Assembly: GCA_040081555.1 (NCBI GenBank)
Contig: JBEBGG010000001.1
Span: forward strand, 5,656-69,655
Origin: CADEEX01 sp040081555
Lineage (GTDB): Bacteria > Acidobacteriota > Vicinamibacteria > Vicinamibacterales > CAVVIG01
Length of the DNA: 64,000 nt
Direction: 5' to 3'
The translations under genes and the position numbers were made by a program. A model generated the notes under the pieces. That model had not been told where the DNA came from, made no database searches, and saw only the letters and a program-made list of their open reading frames with translations. The stretch's first letter is position 1. Each line of letters opens with the position of its first letter. Positions 25,963-32,864 of this stretch are shown piece after piece.

Positions 25963-28464
25963 ATGGCCTCCCTGGGGTCGTTTCTTCTTCTCTCGGCGTT
26001 TGTCATCTGCTCGTACGCCGCGGTGGCGTCGTTGGTTGGCGCGCGCCGCCGCTCCCAGGGGCTGATCGAGAGTGGCACCGGGGCCTTCTATCTCGTGTGT
26101 GCGCTGATGGTCTGTGCGTCGGCCGTGATGGTCAACGCGTTTCTCACCGACGACTTCTCGATCAAGTACGTCGCGCACTACTCGGACTCGATGCAGCCGT
26201 TGTTCTACAAGATCACCGCCTACTGGGGCGGGCTCGACGGCTCGATCATGTTCTGGGTGCTGCTGCTGTCGATCTTCGGGTCTTCGGCGGTCTATCTGAA
26301 CCGCGAACGCTACCGCGAACTGATTCCGTATGTGGTGTCGACGATCGCGACGGTGCAGATGTTCTTCCTGTACCTGATGGTCGCGCACAAGAATCCGTTC
26401 GGCACCTTTCTCGCGAACATTCCGCCGGACGGGGAGGGGCTCAATCCGCTCCTTCAGAACTACTGGATGGTGATCCATCCGCCCTCGCTCTACACCGGCT
26501 TTGTGGGCATGACGATCCCGTTCGCTTTCGGCATTGCCGCGCTGGCCACCGGGCATCTCGACGACTCGTGGCTGCGTGGCGTGCGCCGCTGGACGATGGT
26601 GAGCTGGTTGTTCCTCACGTTCGGTTTGACGCTCGGCATGATTTGGGCCTACGAGGAGCTCGGATGGGGCGGCTACTGGGCGTGGGATCCGGTTGAGAAC
26701 GCGGCGTTGCTTCCCTGGTTTACCGCCACGGCATTTCTGCACTCGGTGATGGTGCAGGAGCGGCGCAACATGCTCCGGATCTGGAACGTCACGCTCGTCA
26801 TCGTCACGTTCTTCCTGACGATCTTCGGGACGTTCATGACGCGCTCTGGTGTCGTGCAGTCGGTGCACGCCTTTGGTGACGACCCGGTGCTTGCCAAGCT
26901 GTTCACCGCGTTCATGGTCTTCATTCTCGTCGTGAGCTTCGGCTTGGTGATCTGGCGCCTGCCGCTGCTTCGCTCGCGTAACGAACTCGACTCGTGGGCT
27001 TCGCGCGAGGCGGCGTTCCTCGTCAATAACTGGATCTTGCTGTTCTCGGCGTTCTTCGTCCTGTTTGCCACGATGTTCCCCACGCTCAGTGAGGCGGTCA
27101 CGGGAAACCGCATCACGGTGGCGCAGCCGTTCTTTGAGAAGTGGATGGTGCCCGTTGGGCTCATCCTGCTGTTCCTTACTGGCTCCGGACCGCTGCTGGC
27201 GTGGCGGAAGTCGACGCTCACCAACCTGCGCGACTCGTTCGTCGTGCCGGTCACGTGCGGTGTTCTGACCGCGGTCACGCTGAAGGCATTCGGGCTCAAT
27301 CTCTGGGCCTCAGGCCTCTGCTTCTCCCTGTGTGCGTTTGTCGCCGGGACAATCGGCCAGGAGTTCTGGCGCGGCGTACGGATCCGGAAGAAGAATTCCG
27401 GCACAGATGTCTTTACCGCCATGGTCGGCTTGGTCGGGCGCAACAAGCGGCGCTATGGTGGGTACACGGTCCATCTCGGCATCGTCCTGATGTGTCTGGG
27501 CTTTGCCGGCAACGCCTACAAGATCGACCAGCAGGTGGCCCTCAAGCAGGGGGAGTCCGTCACCGTCGGTCGTTATACGCTGCGCAACGATGGGATCAAG
27601 CTGCATGACGATGGTCAGAAACAGATGACCACGGCCTACATCGCAGTGTTCGAGGGCGGTGTGCAGATCGACACGCTCTATCCCGCGAAGTGGGCGTTTC
27701 ACAATCACGACGACTCGCCGACCACTGAGGTCGGGATCCGCCGACGCTTCAACGAAGACCTCTACATCGTGATGCCGTCAAACGATCCGCGCACCGTCGC
27801 CTCGCAGACAGCGCCGCTACAGATCGTGATCAATCCGCTCGTGAACTGGATCTGGTTCGGCTTCGGCATCATTGCCTTCGGCACTGGCATTGCGTTGTTG
27901 CCAGAACGGACGTTCTCGTTTGCGTTGGCGAAGATGCCGGCCGAGGCCGTGACAACACTGGTCGTGTTGCTGGCGGTGGTGTTTGGCTCGGGCGTGCGTC
28001 TCCACGCACAGAAGGGCATGCCGACGCTCGAAGGTGTTGACACCCAGACCTCGTACTACGCACGCAACGCCTTCGAGAAGGAGATGCAACACCAGATTGT
28101 GTGCACGTGCGGTTGCGGGTTTATCAGCATCGCCGAGTGCCGCAAGGATCCGTGCCTACTCTCGCACCAGATGCGTGGCGAGTTGGCTGTTCTGGTGGAT
28201 GAGGGCAAGACTCGTGAGCAGATCATTGCCTCCTTTGTCGAGCGCTACGGCAACGAGCAGATGATTGGCGCGCCGCTCGACAAGGGCTTTAGCCGCCTGG
28301 CGTGGCTTCTGCCGCTCACCGTGGGTGGTGCGGCCGCGGCAGTGGTAGGGCTCGTGGCCGTGCGCTGGTCGCGGCAGAATGCGCTGGCCGAGCCCGAACG
28401 AGCGACGGCGGGCGATGCCGCGCTCGACCAACGTCTGGACGATGAACTGCGCGATCTGGATTAG
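25963..28464 (+). CDS. ccmF: CcmF-CcmH fusion, heme lyase of cytochrome c maturation
   Basis: Residues 1-650 are CcmF: about 14 membrane helices, GGLDGSIMFWVL near residue 90, the heme-handling WWD-type motif ELGWGGYWAWDPVENAALLP (about 227-246) and a periplasmic domain before the last helix. Residues 680-833 are a CcmH-like domain preceded by a helix: CTCGCG at 713-718, a C-x8-C pair after it, a conserved REQIIASFVERYGNEQM segment and a C-terminal membrane helix. CcmH normally is a separate thiol-reductase subunit that presents apocytochrome. One chain therefore carries both lyase parts. The ATG at 25963 follows ccmE by 2 bp. Confidence 0.93.
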   Translation: MASLGSFLLLSAFVICSYAAVASLVGARRRSQGLIESGTGAFYLVCALMVCASAVMVNAFLTDDFSIKYVAHYSDSMQPLFYKITAYWGGLDGSIMFWVLLLSIFGSSAVYLNRERYRELIPYVVSTIATVQMFFLYLMVAHKNPFGTFLANIPPDGEGLNPLLQNYWMVIHPPSLYTGFVGMTIPFAFGIAALATGHLDDSWLRGVRRWTMVSWLFLTFGLTLGMIWAYEELGWGGYWAWDPVENAALLPWFTATAFLHSVMVQERRNMLRIWNVTLVIVTFFLTIFGTFMTRSGVVQSVHAFGDDPVLAKLFTAFMVFILVVSFGLVIWRLPLLRSRNELDSWASREAAFLVNNWILLFSAFFVLFATMFPTLSEAVTGNRITVAQPFFEKWMVPVGLILLFLTGSGPLLAWRKSTLTNLRDSFVVPVTCGVLTAVTLKAFGLNLWASGLCFSLCAFVAGTIGQEFWRGVRIRKKNSGTDVFTAMVGLVGRNKRRYGGYTVHLGIVLMCLGFAGNAYKIDQQVALKQGESVTVGRYTLRNDGIKLHDDGQKQMTTAYIAVFEGGVQIDTLYPAKWAFHNHDDSPTTEVGIRRRFNEDLYIVMPSNDPRTVASQTAPLQIVINPLVNWIWFGFGIIAFGTGIALLPERTFSFALAKMPAEAVTTLVVLLAVVFGSGVRLHAQKGMPTLEGVDTQTSYYARNAFEKEMQHQIVCTCGCGFISIAECRKDPCLLSHQMRGELAVLVDEGKTREQIIASFVERYGNEQMIGAPLDKGFSRLAWLLPLTVGGAAAAVVGLVAVRWSRQNALAEPERATAGDAALDQRLDDELRDLD

Positions 28465-28477
28465 CCTTACCCATATT

Positions 28478-28497
28478 GGTCGGGCCCAAGCCCGACC
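28478..28497. repeat. Perfect intercistronic hairpin in ccm operon
   Basis: GGTCGGGC and GCCCGACC form a perfect 8-bp stem around CCAA, 13 bp after the ccmF-H stop and 12 bp before the next gene. There is no U-tract. It resembles other GC-rich hairpins in this operon (31701 and 32811) and may stabilise or process the transcript. Confidence 0.55.
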
Positions 28498-28509
28498 GCC
28501 ACTTCTGCT

Positions 28510-29058
28510 GTGAAATCAGACACTACACTCGACACGATCAGGCCATGGCAGTTCTTTCTATTGGCGGCCCTCGGCTGTGCCACGGCAATCACCTTTGTTG
28601 TTCGTGCGCAGGGCGTCACCGCGGTGATCCTCGTGTCGCTCATCATCGCGGCAGCCGGGGTTGTCGGCCTTGGCGTTCTCCGCATGGTCAGGCCGCTGCT
28701 GTCGCCGCATGATGAACGGATGGTGGTGATCGGGCAACGGACGCGGGCAGGTCTCGAGCAGGAGAAGGCGCTGGCGCTTCGGACCATCAAGGAGCTGGAG
28801 TTCGACCGCGCAATGGGGAAGCTGTCTGACGCGGATTTCAACGAGATGTCGGTGCGTCTGCGGGCGCGCGCTTCACGACTCATCAAACAGCTCGATGCCG
28901 CTGAAGGGTTCCGGCCGCAGATCGAGCGCGACCTGGCGCGGCGGCTGGGTGACCTGACGGAGACGATGCCGGCCACAACGGAGTGCCTATCCTGTCACGC
29001 GGCCAACGACCGCGAAGCGAAGTTCTGTAAGCACTGCGGCGCCCGGGTCGAGTCTTGA
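28510..29058 (+). CDS. CcmI-like membrane protein with C-terminal zinc ribbon
   Basis: 182 residues: two N-terminal helices (about 13-33 and 38-58), a coiled-coil region with LALRTIKELEFDRAMGKLSD, and a C-terminal zinc ribbon (CLSCHAANDREAKFCKHCG, two CxxC pairs). The coiled-coil sequence resembles the N-terminal part of CcmI, which tethers apocytochromes and contacts CcmH. No TPR domain is present. Its place directly after the CcmF-CcmH fusion supports a role in apocytochrome handling; the zinc-ribbon part is unusual for CcmI. Its stop overlaps the next ATG (TGATG). Confidence 0.68.
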   Translation: MKSDTTLDTIRPWQFFLLAALGCATAITFVVRAQGVTAVILVSLIIAAAGVVGLGVLRMVRPLLSPHDERMVVIGQRTRAGLEQEKALALRTIKELEFDRAMGKLSDADFNEMSVRLRARASRLIKQLDAAEGFRPQIERDLARRLGDLTETMPATTECLSCHAANDREAKFCKHCGARVES

Positions 29059-30302
29059 TGACGGTCCTGCCGCGCCACGACCCGCGCCACCACACCACGG
29101 GCGCCCGACGGCTGAATCGCCGCCGCCGACTCCTGTTTGCGTGCCTCTGCATCACCCTGAGCCTGCCCTTGGTCGGCGTGGCGCAGATGCCGGATCCAAA
29201 ACAGATGTCAGGCATTCCGCGCCCGGTGACCGACCTGCCAAACGGGAGCGTGTCGGTGCGCCTCATCAGAGGTGCCCTCACCAATAACATTGCGGATCAC
29301 CAGGTCGAGCTCCACGTCGACGGCAAGGTGCAGACCGTCAAGACAGATGCCAACGGTCGAGCGCAGTTCGACGGGCTGCCTGCCGGGGCGTCGCTGAAGG
29401 CGGTGGCGGTCGTCGATGGCGAGCGACTCGAGTCGGAGGAGTTTCCGGCGCCAGGGCAAGGTGCGATTCGCCTGATGCTGGTGGCCACCGACACGACGAC
29501 GGCCGGGCGGGCCGCAGCTGCTGCGGCCGCTGAGCCGGCGGTGCCAGGCGCGGTGGTCTTGGCCGGCAGCTCGCGCATCGTGATCGAGCCTGGGGAGGAG
29601 ACGCTTTCGGTCTTCTACATCCTCGACATCGTCAACAACGCGTCAGGGCCAGTGATGCCGCCGGTACCGTTCCAGTTCGACATGCCAGCGGCCATGCTTA
29701 ACGTCGGCGTATTGCCGGGGTCGTCGCCGCTGGCTTCGAACAAGGGCCACCATGTCACGGTCAGCGGACCATTTCCTCCAGGTAGGACGTCGGTCGAGGT
29801 GGGCGGCTCGTTGCCGGTGACCAGTGGATCCCTTTCGTTGACTCAGTCGTTTCCAGCGGACTTTGAACAGCCGGTGTTTATTGCGAAGAAGGAGCGAGCG
29901 CTGGCGGTGTCGTCGCCACAGTTCGTCCGACAGCAGGAGACAGACGTCCAGGGCACACCGGTCATCATTGGTGCGGCGAACCCGATTGCTGCAGGAACGC
30001 CGATCACGTTGAATATCTCTGGCTTGCTCTACCAGAGCAGTACGCCGCGATTCGTGGCGCTTGGTTTGGCGCTGGCGATTGCGGTGGCCGGGATGCTCGC
30101 CTCCCTGAGGCGTGTGGACGTGTCGGCGCAGTCGGCCGCAGCGCAGAAGCTGGCCGGGCGTCGAGAGAAACTGATGCAGGAGCTGACGCGCCTTGAGCAG
30201 GACCATCGTCGTGGCACTGTGGAAGAGTCACGTTTCGCGGCCCGCCGTGAGGAGCTCATGAGTGCTCTTGAACGTGTCTACGCCGCGCTCACTGCCTCAT
30301 GA
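29058..30302 (+). CDS. Exported protein with beta-sandwich and C-terminal membrane helix in ccm operon
   Basis: 414 residues. A basic N-terminus precedes a hydrophobic signal (about 23-43, ending near VGVAQ). A carboxypeptidase-regulatory-like domain follows (VRLIRGALTNNIADHQVEL through DANGRAQFDGLPAG). The middle is a second beta-rich domain. Near residue 330 a membrane helix (FVALGLALAIAVAGMLASL) leads to a coiled-coil tail (LAGRREKLMQELTRLEQDH) that looks like the CcmI-type tail of the preceding protein. It overlaps ccmA by 4 bp (ATGA). Function is unknown; the coupling to ccmA and the zinc-ribbon gene points to cytochrome c assembly. Confidence 0.75.
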   Translation: MTVLPRHDPRHHTTGARRLNRRRRLLFACLCITLSLPLVGVAQMPDPKQMSGIPRPVTDLPNGSVSVRLIRGALTNNIADHQVELHVDGKVQTVKTDANGRAQFDGLPAGASLKAVAVVDGERLESEEFPAPGQGAIRLMLVATDTTTAGRAAAAAAAEPAVPGAVVLAGSSRIVIEPGEETLSVFYILDIVNNASGPVMPPVPFQFDMPAAMLNVGVLPGSSPLASNKGHHVTVSGPFPPGRTSVEVGGSLPVTSGSLSLTQSFPADFEQPVFIAKKERALAVSSPQFVRQQETDVQGTPVIIGAANPIAAGTPITLNISGLLYQSSTPRFVALGLALAIAVAGMLASLRRVDVSAQSAAAQKLAGRREKLMQELTRLEQDHRRGTVEESRFAARREELMSALERVYAALTAS

Positions 30303-31015
30303 CCGCCACCGCGCAGGGCGGTTTTGACCGGGTCGAGATTCGAGACGTCTCCCGGCACTTTGGACGACGCAAGGCGGTCTCGCGTGTGTCGCTGACGCTG
30401 CGCCGCGGCGATATTCTCGGTTTGCTCGGACCCAACGGCGCCGGGAAGTCCACGCTCCTGTCCATGCTGGCGACACTTGTGACACCCTCGAGTGGTGCGA
30501 TCGCCTACGGTCAGTGGGCGGCCAAAGAGCATGGTCCGATCGTACGGGGTTGCATCGGTGTCCTTGGGCACGAACTCCACCTTTACCCGGAACTGAGCGC
30601 GCGGCAGAACCTGGAGTTCTTCGCCAGTCTCTACGCGCTTGACGTGCCCAGTGTGGTGCCGCGGGCGTTGGTCGCCGCGGGACTGGTGGACCGTGCCGAC
30701 GACCTTGTCTCGTCATTTTCTCGAGGCATGCGCCAGCGTCTTGCCCTTGAGCGATCACTCATGCACGCGCCGACGTTGGTGCTCCTCGACGAGCCGTTCA
30801 CCGGCCTCGACGACCGTGCCGTTGGCATCGTGGCCGCCAGGTTCAGACAGCTCGCGTCGACTGGGGCCATGCTCGTGGTTGCCACGCACGACCTCGACGT
30901 TGCCGACGGGCTGATCACGCGGATGGCCGTGATGCAGTCTGGCAAGTTGCTGCAGACCTCGGATTCCGCCACCAACGTCAGGCAACAGTACCGGGCGCTG
31001 GTAGGAGCCGCGTAG
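30299..31015 (+). CDS. ccmA: Heme ABC exporter ATP-binding protein CcmA
   Basis: ATPase subunit of the CcmABCD complex that releases holo-CcmE. The 238-residue protein has Walker A GPNGAGKST (about 42-50), signature SFSRGMRQRLALERSL (about 139-154), Walker B LVLLDEPFTGLD (about 159-170) and the H-loop ATHD. It overlaps the previous gene by ATGA and its stop overlaps the GTG of ccmB (TAGTG). Confidence 0.93.
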   Translation: MTATAQGGFDRVEIRDVSRHFGRRKAVSRVSLTLRRGDILGLLGPNGAGKSTLLSMLATLVTPSSGAIAYGQWAAKEHGPIVRGCIGVLGHELHLYPELSARQNLEFFASLYALDVPSVVPRALVAAGLVDRADDLVSSFSRGMRQRLALERSLMHAPTLVLLDEPFTGLDDRAVGIVAARFRQLASTGAMLVVATHDLDVADGLITRMAVMQSGKLLQTSDSATNVRQQYRALVGAA

Positions 31016-31692
31016 TGTTTGCCCGCGTGGCGCTGCTCGTGCTCAAGAAGGACGTGGCGATTGAGCTGCGCAGCTACGAAATCATTTCGACGACCGTGTT
31101 CTTCGCCGCCGCGTGCGTCACGATCTTTTCCTTTGCCTTTGCGCGCGACGACGAAGCGATGAAGTTCTCGGCGGCTGGCATCCTGTGGATTGCGGTGGCC
31201 TTCTCAGGCACGCTCGCCCTGAGCCGCACGTTCGAGCGCGAGCGCTACGGGGAGACGCTGAAGGCGTTGCTGATGGCGCCGGCGCCTCGCCCCGCCATCT
31301 ATCTCGGCAAGCTGCTCGGGGTCATCGCGCTGCTCCTGGCCACAGAAGTGCTGGTGGTGCCGATGGTGGCGCTGTTGTTTCATTCGCCGTTGTTCGAGCG
31401 TCCCTGGTTGTTTGTTGGGCTGCTGGTCACCGGCACTGTTGGCTATGCGGCAGTTGGGACACTGTTTGCGGCCATGCTCGTCCGCGCGCGGACACGCGAC
31501 GTGATGCTGCCGATTCTGTTGTATCCAATCACTATTCCGGTGATTATTGCTGGCGTCGAAGGGACCACGGCACTGCTGCAATCGCCGATCGACGATGCCA
31601 TGGCGACGCTCTGGCTGGCGTTGCTGGCGTTCTTCGACGTCGTGTTCATCACGCTGTCGCTCTGGATGTTCGAACCCCTGATGACCGAATAG
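31015..31692 (+). CDS. ccmB: Heme exporter membrane subunit CcmB
   Basis: 225-residue protein with six hydrophobic helices and the CcmB-type N-terminus (LLVLKKDVAIELRSYEIIS) and LSRTFERERYGETLKALLMAP, followed by the conserved membrane segments ending in LPILLYPITIPVIIAG. CcmB partners with CcmA and CcmC. The GTG at 31015 overlaps the ccmA stop. Confidence 0.93.
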   Translation: MFARVALLVLKKDVAIELRSYEIISTTVFFAAACVTIFSFAFARDDEAMKFSAAGILWIAVAFSGTLALSRTFERERYGETLKALLMAPAPRPAIYLGKLLGVIALLLATEVLVVPMVALLFHSPLFERPWLFVGLLVTGTVGYAAVGTLFAAMLVRARTRDVMLPILLYPITIPVIIAGVEGTTALLQSPIDDAMATLWLALLAFFDVVFITLSLWMFEPLMTE

Positions 31693-31700
31693 CACGCTGT

Positions 31701-31718
31701 GTCCGGCTTTCGCCGGAC
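31701..31718. repeat. Perfect hairpin between ccmB and ccmC
   Basis: GTCCGGC and GCCGGAC form a perfect 7-bp stem around TTTC, 8 bp after the ccmB stop and 13 bp before the ccmC ATG. No U-tract follows. The arm sequence is shared in part with the palindrome at 32811-32839. Confidence 0.6.
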
Positions 31719-31731
31719 GAGAGAGTCGACC

Positions 31732-32403
31732 ATGCGCACACTGTTTGTTCCACTCGTCGCCGTCACTGCCGCGATGTTCGTGTATTCGCCGATCTATATC
31801 GCGAATGTGCCATACGAATCGACGATGTTGCTGGTGCAGAAGATCTTCTACTACCACTTTCCGACGTGGATCGCTGGAGCCGTTGCTGTGCTTCTCTGCG
31901 GTGCGGCCAGCGCGTGGTATCTGTTCAAGGGGTCGGCGGTCGCCGACCGTGTGGCTGTGGCCTCCGCCGAACTTGGCGTCGTCTTCGGCGCCTTCGGACT
32001 CGTCAGCGGCACCCTGTGGGGGCGGAAGGCCTGGGGCACCTGGTGGGCAGGTGATGCGCGGACCTCGATGGCTCTGGTCGCGGAACTGATCTTCTTCGGC
32101 TACCTGCTGGTCAGAAGATACGGCGGTCCCGGTTCAGAGAAGCTCGCGGCGGCCATGGGCATCTTTGGTGCAGCGACCGCGCCGTTCATCTACAAGTCAG
32201 TGGACTGGTGGCGCACGATTCATCCCAAGACGAGTGTGATGGGATCGTTGACCGCCACTGAAGGCGGCACGATCATGTGGGGTGCCGTGATGTATTGCAC
32301 CGTCACCTTCATGCTGCTGCTCGTGGTCGTGCTCCAGGCGCGTGTCCGTCTCGAAGAATTGCGGGCCCGGGTCGATCAGCTCTATCTCTCGCTCGAGGAC
32401 TGA
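31732..32403 (+). CDS. ccmC: Heme handling protein CcmC
   Basis: 223-residue polytopic protein. The WWD motif WGTWWAGDARTSMALV (about 102-117) and two conserved external histidines (FYYHFPTW near 43 and IHPKTSVM near 164) match CcmC, which attaches heme to CcmE. I chose the ATG at 31732 (MRTLF), preceded by GAGAGAG, over the longer frame start at 31699 which lies in the hairpin. Confidence 0.92.
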   Translation: MRTLFVPLVAVTAAMFVYSPIYIANVPYESTMLLVQKIFYYHFPTWIAGAVAVLLCGAASAWYLFKGSAVADRVAVASAELGVVFGAFGLVSGTLWGRKAWGTWWAGDARTSMALVAELIFFGYLLVRRYGGPGSEKLAAAMGIFGAATAPFIYKSVDWWRTIHPKTSVMGSLTATEGGTIMWGAVMYCTVTFMLLLVVVLQARVRLEELRARVDQLYLSLED

Positions 32404-32406
32404 ATC

Positions 32407-32676
32407 ATGCTGCGACGTCTTGCGACCACGTTCACCGCTTTGTTGTTCGCGACCGCATCGGCGCTGGCGCAGTCGCCTGCCGGTCAAGACGGCTTTGTGC
32501 CGGCCAGTTCGCTTCCCCCCGGGCAGGAGATCCCCGCCGCGCCGTTGCTCATCGGGTCCTACGCAACGTTCTTGCTTCTGATGATGTTCTACCTGTGGAC
32601 GATCTGGCGAAGGATTGGCCGGGTCGAAAAAGAGTTGCACGAGCTGCAGCGTCGTCAGGGGGCCGCAGGCCGTTGA
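32407..32676 (+). CDS. ccmD: CcmD-family small membrane protein
   Basis: 89 residues: an N-terminal hydrophobic segment ending near ALAQSP, a short linker with FVPASSLPPGQE, one membrane helix (about 47-66, APLLIGSYATFLLLMMFYLW) and a basic/acidic C-terminal helix with RIGRVEKELHELQRR. It is longer than E. coli CcmD but its position after ccmC and its helix-plus-charged-tail layout fit the CcmD family, which helps release holo-CcmE from CcmABC. Confidence 0.75.
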   Translation: MLRRLATTFTALLFATASALAQSPAGQDGFVPASSLPPGQEIPAAPLLIGSYATFLLLMMFYLWTIWRRIGRVEKELHELQRRQGAAGR

Positions 32677-32828
32677 CCGCCGGGCACTTCCTTTTCATCC
32701 CGTCGGTCCTGATGGTGGGGATCGTCATTGGCTGGATTCTTGGTTCACGCGCCGCCAGAGACGCCTATGCGATGGAGTTGAAGCGGCGAGAGGAACGGGC
32801 CGAAAAAGCGAAGGTCCGATCCAGCTGA
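32673..32828 (+). CDS. 51-residue membrane protein at end of ccm operon
   Basis: A TTG at 32673 overlaps the ccmD stop (TTGA) and opens a 51-codon frame: one membrane helix (about 5-24, HFLFIPSVLMVGIVIGWILG) followed by a basic/acidic helix (AARDAYAMELKRREERAEK). The overlap implies translational coupling. The layout resembles the second half of CcmD, so it may be a duplicated or auxiliary CcmD-like subunit. Start-codon assignment rests on the overlap only. Confidence 0.6.
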   Translation: MTAGHFLFIPSVLMVGIVIGWILGSRAARDAYAMELKRREERAEKAKVRSS

Positions 32829-32839
32829 AGCCGGACCTT
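32811..32839. repeat. Inverted repeat at end of ccm operon
   Basis: AAGGTCCG (32811-32818) and CGGACCTT (32832-32839) form an 8-bp stem around a 13-nt loop that contains the stop codon of the 51-residue protein. Possible weak terminator or processing site; no U-tract follows. Confidence 0.5.
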
Positions 32840-32864
32840 CCACCGGTAGTACACTTTCCCGCGC

